A DNA stretch of 32,500 nt, taken from the NCBI GenBank assembly GCA_903869265.1, contig CAIPYE010000016.1, forward strand, positions 1 through 32,500, read 5' to 3'. A program made the position numbers and the translations under genes. The DNA is from an uncultured delta proteobacterium (lineage in GTDB: Bacteria; Desulfobacterota; Desulfobulbia; Desulfobulbales; Desulfurivibrionaceae). The notes under the pieces were generated by a model, which worked only from the letters and a program-made list of their open reading frames with translations, did not search any database and was not told where the DNA came from. Of this stretch, positions 11,902-20,454 are shown piece by piece; within the stretch, counting starts at the first letter, position 1; every line of letters starts with the position of its first letter.

Positions 11902-11930
11902 ACAGTAACAACGATTTGTTGTTCTCTCAA
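11902..11930 (-). promoter_or_regulatory. Possible promoter with inverted repeat for the serine acetyltransferase
   Basis: On the - strand TTGAGA (11925-11930) and TACTGT (11902-11907) are 17 bases apart. Between them is a perfect inverted repeat AACAAC-N5-GTTGTT (11907-11923) that would sit under RNA polymerase. The -35 is good and the -10 is poor. Confidence 0.3.
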
Positions 11931-11976
11931 GAATTCCCTGAAATTATCTGGTGTCTTTGTGGAGAGGGGTGGATAT

Positions 11977-13155
11977 TCAGGCGGCAGGTCTGGCCTGAGA
12001 GATAAAAAACAACAAGCTTGTCGTTGCCAAAACGGTGCAGGCACCCAGGAAAGAGGCGGGTAGACCAAAAGAGGCGGCAAGGAGGCCGCCCAATAAGGGC
12101 CCGAGGCTGTGGCCAATGTCCATGATGGAACCGAGGATGCCCATGGCCGAGCCTTGGGTGGTGTCTTTGCTCAGGTCGGCGATATGGGCGGCGCTGGCGG
12201 AAGTGACTACTGAGATGGTCAGCCCTAGAAGAATGCTCAAGACGAGCAGGGCAATAAAGGATCCGGCTATTGCGAAAAAAGCGATACAGATGCCTGCTGC
12301 AATCGCGCCGACAAATATTTGCCTTGGCCTGCCGTGGCGATCTGAGAATCGGCCCATGATCGGTTTTGCCAGGGCAATGGTGATAATCTGGGACGAGAGG
12401 CATAGGCCGATTTGGTAAGGGCTCAGCCCCGCCATGAGAGCGTGGGCAGGGAGAAAGGTTTCAAAGGTTCCGTAGGCGAAGAGGATGGCTGCTTCCACTC
12501 CGCAGGTTAGCATGATGCCTCGGTTTCCTAAAAGTTCTTTGACCCCTTCCCGCCAATGCGGGCGGCGGCCTGGTTTTTTTGGAGTGCTCTGGTTAAGGTC
12601 GGGAAGGAAAAAGAGACTGAAGAAAACGGCAAGCCCGGCAATCCCGCATACAATGTAGAGCGTATGAAAGCCGGCTGCTTGGTCCGTTGCGTAAAATCCG
12701 AGAATGGCGCCGCCCAGAGCTGGAGCCATAAAGCGCCCCAGCAGAGTGGCGGTGGAAAACCAGCCCATTTTTTCGCCCCTTCCTTTTTGGAAAAGATCCG
12801 AGACCATGGCCATTGCCACAGGCACGAAGATGGCGGTGGCTAGGCCGTGATAGAAGCGAACTAGGGCCAGTTGCCAGATCTCTCGGACTACCAGATAGAG
12901 AAACGGGGCCGTGGCGAAGACGATGGCGGAAAATATGAGCATGCGTTTCCGGCCAATCCGGTCCGAGAGGATACCAGCCGGAAAGCTGAACAGAATGCCG
13001 GTGCCTGCGGAGATCGAGGCGATCAGCCCGACTGCAGCAGGCCCGCCGCCAAGGTGGCTGACAAATAAAGGAAGCGCCGGACTCTTGGAAATGGTGCTGC
13101 TGAAGATGGCTATTAGCCCCACCCCGCAGAGCAGTTTGAATGGAGAGAGAGGCAT
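11977..13155 (-). CDS. Major facilitator superfamily transporter, substrate unknown
   Basis: The 392-residue integral membrane protein has about twelve hydrophobic segments. The MFS signature loop between helices 2 and 3 reads SDRIGRKR (residues 64-71), and the second half repeats it as GRFSDRHGRPRQ. The two halves are joined by a basic, Pro-rich loop (NQSTPKKPGRRPHWR) near residue 200. The pattern is that of drug/H+ antiporter-like members (DHA1 type), which export small molecules using the proton gradient, but no substrate can be read from the sequence. The ATG at 13155 has AAGGAATG about ten bases upstream. It is divergent from the ABC exporter across 165 bases and ends 139 bases before the serine acetyltransferase. 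Confidence 0.85.
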   Translation of the reverse strand: MPLSPFKLLCGVGLIAIFSSTISKSPALPLFVSHLGGGPAAVGLIASISAGTGILFSFPAGILSDRIGRKRMLIFSAIVFATAPFLYLVVREIWQLALVRFYHGLATAIFVPVAMAMVSDLFQKGRGEKMGWFSTATLLGRFMAPALGGAILGFYATDQAAGFHTLYIVCGIAGLAVFFSLFFLPDLNQSTPKKPGRRPHWREGVKELLGNRGIMLTCGVEAAILFAYGTFETFLPAHALMAGLSPYQIGLCLSSQIITIALAKPIMGRFSDRHGRPRQIFVGAIAAGICIAFFAIAGSFIALLVLSILLGLTISVVTSASAAHIADLSKDTTQGSAMGILGSIMDIGHSLGPLLGGLLAASFGLPASFLGACTVLATTSLLFFISQARPAA

Positions 13156-13320
13156 TTTTTATTTCATTCCTTGTTCGGGGCATGGAAGGAGGACTTGTAC
13201 GATATAGTTTTTAATATGATACGAGTCTTCGACCGTTAGCGTGAGAAAATTTTTAAGGTAACAAAGGCAATGGGGAGGGAATGGTGGCGGGGAGCGGCTG
13301 GCATCGAGTATAGTTGATTA

Positions 13321-14286
13321 ATGATTCCGGCAAATTCTCAACAAAAAAAAATATCTGGCTCCCACGGCAGCCAGGCAGTCGTTTCCGTCGTCGGCCTTAC
13401 CAAGCGGTTCGGCGAGCGGCTCGCGGTGGACAACATCTCCTTTGCCATCCAACGGGGTCGGTGTGTTGGCTTTCTTGGTCCCAACGGGGCCGGGAAAACC
13501 ACTTGCATCAATATGCTGCTCGGTCTGGTGGAAAAAAGCGCGGGCGAAATCAGAATTTTTGACTTGGAGGCGCCGCGCTTTCATCGTGAGATCAAAGCCC
13601 GCATCGGGGTGGTGCCCCAGGCGGACAGCCTTGATCCTGACTTGAGTGTGCAAGAGAATCTGCGCACCTATGCCGGGTATTTCCGAATCCCGCGTCGGAT
13701 TGCCCGTACGCGGGTCGAAGAACTTCTGCATTTTTTCGCTCTGCACAACCGACGGGACGAGATCATCGAGCATCTGTCCGGAGGACAGCGGCGGCGGCTG
13801 CTCTTGGCCCGTGCCCTGCTCAACGAACCAGAGCTGCTGATTTTGGACGAACCCACCATCGGCCTTGACCCCCAGGCCCGACATCTGATTTGGGAACGCC
13901 TCGCAATTCTCCAGGCCCAGGGAACCACCATGCTTCTGACCAGCCATTATCTCGATGAGGTTTCCCGCCTGAGTCAGCAGGTGTTGATCCTTGACCATGG
14001 CCAGGTCGTGGTGCAGGGTGAACCGCGGCAGCTCATCACTGATATGGTCGGGCTTGAGGTTTTCGAGGTGGATGGAACCGCTGCTGAGCTTGATGCACTG
14101 GCAGCATCTTTTAGGCAGTGCAATGCCACGCAGGAAAGGGTGGGGGACAAGTTGTACGTTTATGCCAGGGAGGACTGTTCCCACCTGGTGAAGGTGCTGG
14201 GTGAAGCAGGCAGCTGGGTGCGGCGTCCGGCCAATTTGGAGGATCTCTTTATTCAACTCACCGGCAGGTCGTTGAGGGAGTCATGA
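13321..14286 (+). CDS. ABC-2 type transporter, ATP-binding subunit
   Basis: The 321-residue ATPase powers an export-type ABC transporter. Walker A is GPNGAGKT (residues 53-60), the signature LSGGQRRR starts at 152, Walker B LLILDEPTIGLDP starts near 172, and the switch His is in LLTSHYLDE. About 75 C-terminal residues follow the nucleotide-binding domain, as in NodI/CcmA-like or drug-export ATPases. Its stop overlaps the start of the permease gene by four bases (ATGA), so the two are translationally coupled. The ATG at 13321 has only a weak ribosome site, and the first 20 residues are low-complexity. Substrate unknown; drug, lipid or polysaccharide export are all possible. Confidence 0.93.
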   Translation: MIPANSQQKKISGSHGSQAVVSVVGLTKRFGERLAVDNISFAIQRGRCVGFLGPNGAGKTTCINMLLGLVEKSAGEIRIFDLEAPRFHREIKARIGVVPQADSLDPDLSVQENLRTYAGYFRIPRRIARTRVEELLHFFALHNRRDEIIEHLSGGQRRRLLLARALLNEPELLILDEPTIGLDPQARHLIWERLAILQAQGTTMLLTSHYLDEVSRLSQQVLILDHGQVVVQGEPRQLITDMVGLEVFEVDGTAAELDALAASFRQCNATQERVGDKLYVYAREDCSHLVKVLGEAGSWVRRPANLEDLFIQLTGRSLRES

Positions 14287-15041
14287 ACGGGTTCTCTTTC
14301 TGGACAATCTGGCTGCGCAACGGGCGGGTCTGGAAAAAGCATATTCTGGCCACCCTGATCGGCAATCTGGGCCAGCCCCTGTTGTTTCTCCTGGCCATGG
14401 GCTACGGACTTGGTCGGGACATGGCGCAGGTGGATGGCTTGACCTACCTGCAGTTTATCGCCCCTGGGCTGGTTGCCTCTGCGGTGATGTACAGCGCCGC
14501 CCTTGAAACAACCTACGGTTCTTACACCCGGCTCACTGTGCAGAAAACCTACGAGGCCATCCTGATGACCCCCCTTGGCGTTGTTGATCTGGTTCTGGGG
14601 GAGATTGTCTGGGGGGCGAGCAAGGGGGTGTTGTCCGGGGTCATCATGTTGCTGGCCTTGCCCCTTTTCGGGGTGATACCTTCCCTTTGGGTCGTTGCCC
14701 TGTTGCCGGTGCTGTTTCTTTCCGGCATGTTTTTCTCCGCCTGTGGCCTTATCATGACGGCGTTGGCGAAAAATTATGATTTTTTCAACTACTTCACCTC
14801 GCTGGTCATTACCCCGCTCTTTCTCTTCTCCGGGATTTTCTTTCCGGTGCAGACCATGGCCCCGCCTGTCAGAGGCTTTCTGGAAATGTTGCCTCTGACT
14901 CCCATCGTCAGCCTGGCCCGGATTCTCTGTTATGGTCGCTTCGGCGAACCGATCCTGCTGAAAATCCTTGGTTCTCTCCTGGCCACTGGCTGCGCCGTAT
15001 GGCTGGCCGGATATCTTCTCCGGCGGCGTTTGATTCAGTAG
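14283..15041 (+). CDS. ABC-2 type transporter, permease subunit
   Basis: The 252-residue membrane protein has six hydrophobic segments and the layout of ABC-2 permeases (NodJ/DrrB-like). A short cytoplasmic N-terminus (FWTIWLRNGRVWKKHI) is followed by a family-typical segment with YGSYTRLTVQKTYEAILMTPL near residues 77-97, and the conserved region PLFLFSGIFFPV near 176-187. It pairs with the ATPase just upstream. The TAG at 15039 is only ten bases from the stop of the convergent gene on the - strand, and no terminator hairpin fits between. Confidence 0.92.
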   Translation: MNGFSFWTIWLRNGRVWKKHILATLIGNLGQPLLFLLAMGYGLGRDMAQVDGLTYLQFIAPGLVASAVMYSAALETTYGSYTRLTVQKTYEAILMTPLGVVDLVLGEIVWGASKGVLSGVIMLLALPLFGVIPSLWVVALLPVLFLSGMFFSACGLIMTALAKNYDFFNYFTSLVITPLFLFSGIFFPVQTMAPPVRGFLEMLPLTPIVSLARILCYGRFGEPILLKILGSLLATGCAVWLAGYLLRRRLIQ

Positions 15042-15051
15042 CCGGAGTACC

Positions 15052-15297
15052 CTACAGGTGTTGTTCGATAAAACGGCGGATCATCTGTGGGGTGAGGATG
15101 AACCCGGTGAGGATATCGTTGCCGATTTTGATCGCGGGCACGGTCCTGATCCCGGCTTGACGAATCCGTGTCAGATTGGTGGCGACCTCGATGGTTTCGA
15201 GGTCGAGGTGTGGGGAGCTGGCAACGATCTTTTTCAGGATGCGGCTCACATACAGACAGCGTGGGCAGAGGATGGTGCGGTAAAGTTCTATTTTCAT
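15052..15297 (-). CDS. Small thioredoxin/glutaredoxin-fold protein with CPRC motif
   Basis: The 81-residue protein has the thioredoxin-fold pattern: strand MKIELYRT, then a CPRC redox motif (Cys11, Cys14) at the start of helix 1, and the cis-proline loop RTVPAIKIG (Pro54). The CxxC spacing suits a dithiol-disulfide reductase, or a glutaredoxin-like protein without a glutathione-specific sequence. It follows the adenylate cyclase by 29 bases on the same strand, so the two are probably cotranscribed. Its ribosome site is weak, again suggesting coupling. The partner is unknown. Confidence 0.75.
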   Translation of the reverse strand: MKIELYRTILCPRCLYVSRILKKIVASSPHLDLETIEVATNLTRIRQAGIRTVPAIKIGNDILTGFILTPQMIRRFIEQHL

Positions 15298-15326
15298 GGC
15301 GCTCGACGGTTGTTCTGGGCTTGGGA

Positions 15327-17327
15327 TTATCGTTCGATCAGGGTTTTGATATAATTCTGTTCGCTCTGTGCCGGGATGAAAATCTCCAGGTTGTTGTTCC
15401 AGCGGCTCACGTAATGTTGGGTGAGCAGGGCGCGAATTGCGTTTTTAAGCTGGATTGGTGTGGTGTATTCCTGAATGAAGTATTCGCCGTAGCTGTTTTC
15501 CGTAACCATGGTCGATTTCAGGGTTTTCGACCCTTTCACCGGTTCCTTTTCGAAGTTGACGATGGCCAGCGCCCGCAGCACGGTTTCCCGCTTGAGCAGG
15601 TTTGCCGGGGAAATGCGGGAAAAATGGATGATGGGAAAGGTTTTTATCAGAAGTTCGGTAAGCTTCTGAATATCCACCAGATCGATGGGTAGGAAATTTT
15701 TTGTCAGATGGAGCTGGGTTTTGGCGGCAAGGATGCCATTGACCAGGAGCCAGACAATCAGCCGGACCAGGTTGTTTTCCCGCTTGATCACCGAATCCAC
15801 ATTGCTTTTTACTGTTTCGTGGTCAAGCTGCCCCTGAAAAGCATAGTAATGAAACTCGCCTTCGTATTTGGTGATATGGATGGTGATATGCTCTTGCGCC
15901 ATCAGGTCGCGGGCAACACTACGGATATAATCGATCTTGTTTTCCTTCTGCTCGTAGAAGGTGAACAGTTTACGGCCCAGGATGGAGATGTCCCGTTCGG
16001 TGATGGTCAGGCCGGTGTCTGCGCCAAAGCTTTTAAAAATCCAGCGCAATCGTTTGTAAGTCTCGATGAGATAATCGTGGACCTTGGCGCCAAAGGCAAC
16101 GAGCTCCTTGTACTTCCAGTTGCGGAAACGTTGGAAGTGGCTGAAATTTTCAGGGAGAAGATGCCATGCCTGCATCATGTCCATGGTTGCTTTCAGGTGG
16201 CTGGTTTGGCCGAATTTGGTATTTTTTTGTGATTCAACCCCCTCAAGCGTCTTGAGAAAGAGGCATTCCTGGATCAGGGAGGCCCGTTTCTGTTCGGCTT
16301 TTTCCTGGGTGTAAAAGGCGATGATATCGCGGGCCAGCAGGATGTATGGGTCAACCTCGGCCAGATCCATGGCACCCTGTTCTGCGGGCGGAAGTTTTTC
16401 TGGATAAGTCACCAGGCATTTCACCCTGTCCGAGAACAGCGGGAGGGTGGTTGTTTCCCCGCGCAGGAGGAGTTCGAGATAGGCAAATTTGATCACCGAC
16501 TTGAACGGGCTGTCCAGCGCCTTGTTCATTTGCCAGAGGCAGGCCCCGAAAATTTCTGATTTGGGGATGTCGGAGAGATAGCCGAGATCAACAAAGTCAT
16601 TGGCCCGGAGCTTGTTGCGCGAAACAAGATTCTGGACAAAGGTCCGGTATTCGCCTTCGGTAAGGCCTGGGGGAATAAACCACCAGAGGAGCATCTTGCC
16701 AGCCACCAGAATATGGGTACGGAAAAGCTCATCCTTGAGCAACAGCTTGAGGGCAGAGCCCGCCGACTCTTCATCCGTCTCCGCCTCAAAGTTGTTTTCC
16801 TTGGTCTGGTCGATGTCCACCAGAAAGAAATGGACTTCCGAGCCCCGTTTCGTGGCCCACTCTTCGATTCCTTTGCATTTCTCCTGCAAAAGCTGCAGCC
16901 CCTTTTTCCCAAGCTCTTCCTTGCGGATGCTGACCCAGTAATCGCAGTCGGAAATCGTCGACTGGGCGATGGTCCCAATACTGCCGATGGTTTTTAAGGA
17001 GTGGATGCAGGGTTTTTCGGTAAAGGGGGAAGGCCTGTCGATCCGCATGGCTGTCGAGTTTGGGAAATAGCGGCGAAAGAGCTCGTGGGGAAATTCTTCT
17101 GTCGGGTTGAAGAGGTGAATGCCATAGGGACAATCCGCATCATCGACAAAGCCGGGGAGGTCCGGGTAGTTGCTGTGGAGCAGATAGGGGAGAACCTTGA
17201 GCAGAAGATTGCCCTGATTCGTGTTGAAAAGCACCGCCTTGGCTTTCCGTTCCTCATTATACTTGAGGTAGCGTGTCAGCTTTTGCTGGAAGGAGTTTGG
17301 GGCGGGTTCCGGTTTGGTATCATCCAT
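15327..17327 (-). CDS. cyaA: Class I adenylate cyclase
   Basis: The 666-residue protein matches the enterobacterial CyaA family, which makes cyclic AMP from ATP. The best conserved block is GSIGTIAQSTISDCDYWV (residues 115-132), corresponding to the E. coli GS...QS...SDLDIW nucleotidyltransferase-type active site, with Asp127 and Asp129 as likely metal ligands. Other matching segments are HSNYPDLPGFVD, LLQEKCKGIEEWA, FFLVDID, ELFRTHILVAGKMLLWW and IFGACLWQMNKALDSPFKSVIKFAYLE. It is about 180 residues shorter than E. coli CyaA, mostly at the C-terminal regulatory end. AAAGGA lies about 13 bases before the ATG. An inverted-repeat element lies immediately upstream. No CRP-type receptor gene is in the window. 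Confidence 0.88.
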   Translation of the reverse strand: MDDTKPEPAPNSFQQKLTRYLKYNEERKAKAVLFNTNQGNLLLKVLPYLLHSNYPDLPGFVDDADCPYGIHLFNPTEEFPHELFRRYFPNSTAMRIDRPSPFTEKPCIHSLKTIGSIGTIAQSTISDCDYWVSIRKEELGKKGLQLLQEKCKGIEEWATKRGSEVHFFLVDIDQTKENNFEAETDEESAGSALKLLLKDELFRTHILVAGKMLLWWFIPPGLTEGEYRTFVQNLVSRNKLRANDFVDLGYLSDIPKSEIFGACLWQMNKALDSPFKSVIKFAYLELLLRGETTTLPLFSDRVKCLVTYPEKLPPAEQGAMDLAEVDPYILLARDIIAFYTQEKAEQKRASLIQECLFLKTLEGVESQKNTKFGQTSHLKATMDMMQAWHLLPENFSHFQRFRNWKYKELVAFGAKVHDYLIETYKRLRWIFKSFGADTGLTITERDISILGRKLFTFYEQKENKIDYIRSVARDLMAQEHITIHITKYEGEFHYYAFQGQLDHETVKSNVDSVIKRENNLVRLIVWLLVNGILAAKTQLHLTKNFLPIDLVDIQKLTELLIKTFPIIHFSRISPANLLKRETVLRALAIVNFEKEPVKGSKTLKSTMVTENSYGEYFIQEYTTPIQLKNAIRALLTQHYVSRWNNNLEIFIPAQSEQNYIKTLIER

Positions 17328-17349
17328 GGGACGGGTTGTTTCCTTTTAG

Positions 17350-17430
17350 GAGCCGTTACGAAATATTTTTGTATTCTTGATTATCGCGGTAGCAGTAGCG
17401 TAAGCGGCGCTGCTTCCTACGTTACGGCTC
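17350..17430. repeat. 81-bp element with terminal inverted repeats
   Basis: GAGCCGTTACG (17350-17360) and CGTTACGGCTC (17420-17430) are inverted copies with one mismatch out of eleven. Inside is a second, GC-rich hairpin (GTAG.AAGC.....GCTT...CTAC read on the - strand). It lies in the 169-base gap between the folP stop and the cyclase start, ending just before the cyclase ribosome site. It looks like a small palindromic repeat or MITE-type element, or a structured leader RNA. I find no second copy in this window. Confidence 0.45.
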
Positions 17431-17496
17431 TTTATGCCGGTTAGGTTCATCCAGAGGATGGCTTTATTTTGTTGCAGCAGCCATAGCGGCGACGGC

Positions 17497-18426
17497 TTAG
17501 GGCGCCTGGGATATGGCCTCATGCAGGCGAACCGCCTGCATGGTTTTTTCCACGTCATGTACGCGAAGAATATCCGCCCCTTGTGTGGCGCAATAGGATG
17601 AAATCATGGCCGTTGCCAGATCCCGGTCCTGAGCCTCCAGAGTAAGGAGCTTGCCGATGAAACCTTTACGGGAATGCCCGATAAGGAGCGGGCATTCCAG
17701 TTTTTTAAACGCACGCAGATGTTTGAGGATTGTCAGGTTATGCGCTACAGTCTTGCCGAATCCGAGGCCGGGGTCAACAATAATCCGTTGTCGGTCAAGT
17801 CCCTGTTGTGTTGCCCAGGATATACGTTCAGCCAGAAAATCCCTGATTTCCTGGATAACATTATCGTACACCGGTTCGTCCTGCATGTCTTTGGGAGTTT
17901 TGCGCATATGTATGAGAATGACCGGAGCCTCATGGGCAATGGCGATCCGAATCATGTCAGGATCGAAACGCAACCCGCTCACATCGTTGATGAGATCCGC
18001 GCCCGTGTTCAAGGCTTGGCGCGCCACCTCTGCCTTGGTCGTATCAATGGAAATCGGAATGCTGCTATGCAGTGCGCGGATGCAGGCAATGGCGGGAAGA
18101 ACCCGACGCAGTTCCTCGTCTTCCGATACCGGTTCGGCATAGGGCCTGGTTGATTCGCCCCCCACATCAATGAGGTCTGCTCCGCTGTTCAGCATGGTCT
18201 TGATCTGGGCGGAGAGGGCCTCATTTTGGGTAAAGCGGCCTCCATCGGAAAAAGAATCCGGGGTGACGTTGAGAATGCCCATGACCAGAGGGCGGGGGCC
18301 AAAGGTTATGGTTTTGTTTTTGCTTATGATCTGCAAGGGGCTGCCTGAAAATACGTGAGCCCTTTGGGCGGGCAGAGTGTCAAAGGGCTCAGAGTGTTGG
18401 AAAGGGAAAGCAAGGGCATCGGTCAT
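17497..18426 (-). CDS. folP: Dihydropteroate synthase
   Basis: The 309-residue TIM-barrel enzyme condenses p-aminobenzoate with the pterin diphosphate in folate synthesis and is the sulfonamide target. Signature 1 is GILNVTPDSFSDGG (about residues 50-63), then DVGGESTRP, the pterin-site DLINDVSG, DPGLGFGK and IGHSRKGFIG. The N-terminus has about 25 residues more than E. coli FolP before signature 1; no better internal start with a ribosome site is visible. It starts nine bases after the ftsH stop, the same ftsH-folP order as in E. coli, so the two are cotranscribed. The region after its stop holds an inverted-repeat element rather than glmM. Confidence 0.95.
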   Translation of the reverse strand: MTDALAFPFQHSEPFDTLPAQRAHVFSGSPLQIISKNKTITFGPRPLVMGILNVTPDSFSDGGRFTQNEALSAQIKTMLNSGADLIDVGGESTRPYAEPVSEDEELRRVLPAIACIRALHSSIPISIDTTKAEVARQALNTGADLINDVSGLRFDPDMIRIAIAHEAPVILIHMRKTPKDMQDEPVYDNVIQEIRDFLAERISWATQQGLDRQRIIVDPGLGFGKTVAHNLTILKHLRAFKKLECPLLIGHSRKGFIGKLLTLEAQDRDLATAMISSYCATQGADILRVHDVEKTMQAVRLHEAISQAP

Positions 18427-18435
18427 CCGGTGATT

Positions 18436-20265
18436 TTATTGCGGCGTTGAAATCTCCACCGCAGGGGATGTTTTGGTCTCACGCCCCATGATTGTTTGGA
18501 TGTCGTCCAGACAGAGGGTTTCCTTTTCAAGGAGAGCCTGGGCAATGGACTTCAAAACCGCAATGTTTTCCGAAAGCAACTGGTGGACCTTTTCGTTGGC
18601 CTTCAGAACAATGCGTTTGACCTCGTCATCAATCCGGACTGCGGTCGATTCGCTGTAGTCGCGGTGCTGCGCGATTTCCCTGCCCAGGAATATCTGTTCT
18701 TCCTTTTTGCCGTAGGATAGGGGGCCCATCTCCTCGCTCATGCCCCATTCGCAGACCATTTTTCGCGCCAGCTGGGTGCAGCGCTCGATGTCATTGCCGC
18801 TGCCGGTGGTGATTTCGCCAAAGGTCAATTCTTCCGCCACCCTGCCGCTGAGGAGGATGCAGAGATTGTTCTGGAGGAAGGAACTGGCGTAGGTGTGTTT
18901 TTCATCCACCGGCAGCTGCTGGGTAAGGCCAAGGGCACGGCCCCGGGGGATAATGGTTACTTTGTGGATGGGATCGGTGCCGGGCAGCAGCATGGCCACC
19001 AAAGCGTGTCCTGCCTCGTGATAGGCGGTGATCTCTTTTTCCTTCTCGGTGATGATCATGCTGCGGCGTTCGGCCCCCATCATCACTTTGTCCTTGGCGT
19101 GCTCCATGTGGACCATGGTGATTTTGTCCGCATCGGCCCGCGCTGCGAGCAGCGCGGCCTCGTTTACCATGTTTTCCAGATCGGCTCCTGAGAAACCTGG
19201 GGTGCCACGGGCGATTACTTCCCATTTCACATCTTCCGCGATGGCTTTTTTCTGACCGTGGACTTCCAGGATTTTTTCCCTCCCCTTTACGTCCGGCACC
19301 GGCACCACCACCTGCCGGTCGAAACGGCCGGGTCTCAGCAGGGCCGGGTCAAGCACATCGGGACGGTTGGTGGCCGAGATAATGATGACGCCTTCGTTGG
19401 ATTCAAAGCCGTCCATCTCGACCAGCAGCTGATTCAGGGTCTGCTCCCGTTCATCGTGGCCCCCGCCCAGGCCTGCGCCGCGGTGGCGGCCCACCGCGTC
19501 GATCTCGTCGATGAAGATGATGCAGGGGGCATTTTTTTTGCCCTGGATGAACAAATCACGCACCCGGGAAGCGCCAACACCGACAAACATTTCGACAAAA
19601 TCGGAGCCGCTGATGGAATAGAAGGGAACCTCGGCCTCGCCGGCCACGGCCTTGGCCAGCAGGGTTTTGCCGGTGCCCGGTGCGCCGGCAAGCAAAACAC
19701 CCTTGGGGATGCGGCCGCCCAAGCGGGTAAATTTTTTGGGATCTTTCAGGAAATCGATGATCTCGGAAAGCTCTTCCTTGGCCTCTTCAATGCCTGCGAC
19801 ATCGGCAAAAGTAACCTTGGTCTGATCCTTGTCCAAGAGACGGGCCCGGCTTTTGCCAAAGCTCATGGCCTTGCCGCCGCCACCCTGCATCTGGCGCATG
19901 AAAAAAATCCAGACGCCAATGAGCAGGAGCATGGGGAACCAGGAGACCAGGACGGTGACGTACCAGGGCGACTCTTCCTTCTGTTTGACCAGGATATTGA
20001 CCTTGGCCTTGCGCAGGATGGGAATAAGCTCTGCGTCGGCAGGGGGGGTGATCACCTTGAAGTCCTTGCCGCCGCTGCCTTTGCCTGTAACTTCATCCGC
20101 CTGGATGTTTACCGAGGAAATCTGGCCGGATTCAATGCTGGTCAGAAAATCGCTGTAGCTCATTTCCACTACGGAGGATTGCGGTTTATTGAACAGGTTG
20201 AAAAGCAGGATCATGGTGAGGCCGATTACCAGCCACATGGACAAATTTTTATAAAAGCTATTCAA
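18436..20265 (-). CDS. ftsH: ATP-dependent zinc metalloprotease FtsH
   Basis: The 609-residue membrane AAA+ protease degrades misfolded membrane proteins and regulatory substrates. The cytoplasmic start [10 protein letters not shown] is followed by two membrane segments (about residues 11-27 and 104-122) around a periplasmic domain. The AAA domain has Walker A GAPGTGKT (194-201), Walker [13 protein letters not shown], the pore motif FVEMFVGVG and second-region-of-homology arginines in RPGRFDR. The zinc protease motif is HEAGH. I place the start at TTG 20265: AGGAGG lies six bases before it, and family proteins begin M-N-S-F-Y-K-N. The longer frame with an upstream ATG would translate its own Shine-Dalgarno as Arg-Arg. 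folP follows in the same operon. Confidence 0.96.
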   Translation of the reverse strand: MNSFYKNLSMWLVIGLTMILLFNLFNKPQSSVVEMSYSDFLTSIESGQISSVNIQADEVTGKGSGGKDFKVITPPADAELIPILRKAKVNILVKQKEESPWYVTVLVSWFPMLLLIGVWIFFMRQMQGGGGKAMSFGKSRARLLDKDQTKVTFADVAGIEEAKEELSEIIDFLKDPKKFTRLGGRIPKGVLLAGAPGTGKTLLAKAVAGEAEVPFYSISGSDFVEMFVGVGASRVRDLFIQGKKNAPCIIFIDEIDAVGRHRGAGLGGGHDEREQTLNQLLVEMDGFESNEGVIIISATNRPDVLDPALLRPGRFDRQVVVPVPDVKGREKILEVHGQKKAIAEDVKWEVIARGTPGFSGADLENMVNEAALLAARADADKITMVHMEHAKDKVMMGAERRSMIITEKEKEITAYHEAGHALVAMLLPGTDPIHKVTIIPRGRALGLTQQLPVDEKHTYASSFLQNNLCILLSGRVAEELTFGEITTGSGNDIERCTQLARKMVCEWGMSEEMGPLSYGKKEEQIFLGREIAQHRDYSESTAVRIDDEVKRIVLKANEKVHQLLSENIAVLKSIAQALLEKETLCLDDIQTIMGRETKTSPAVEISTPQ

Positions 20266-20336
20266 GCAGAGCCTCCTCATTATTGGCAAGTTGCAGGGGA
20301 TAATCCTGCGAAAGATGCCGCATATTTCTTTTTCAG

Positions 20337-20374
20337 CCGCCTGGTGCGATCATGGAACCAGGCGGATTTTTTTT
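20337..20374 (+). terminator. Terminator-type hairpin on the + strand between carB and ftsH
   Basis: A perfect 9-bp stem CCGCCTGGT / ACCAGGCGG with an 11-base loop is followed by A and eight T, a textbook terminator for + strand transcription. Both neighbouring genes are on the - strand, and on that strand no U-run follows the stem. It would stop antisense transcription entering carB from the ftsH side. Confidence 0.7.
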
Positions 20375-20454
20375 GCTTTCTCACCATAAGTCAGACGCGA
20401 GAGAAAGTCCATAGGAGGCAGTCGCAGCCCTCTTTTTTTTGCGCGGCCCCTCAA

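Noticed and set aside
11838-12116. N-terminal extension of the serine acetyltransferase frame
   Set aside because: It overlaps the MFS gene in another frame and has no domain; GGAGG before GTG 11837 marks the real start.
17328-17558. A 70-codon frame on the - strand between folP and the cyclase
   Set aside because: It overlaps the folP 3' end in another frame and its composition is that of the inverted-repeat element.
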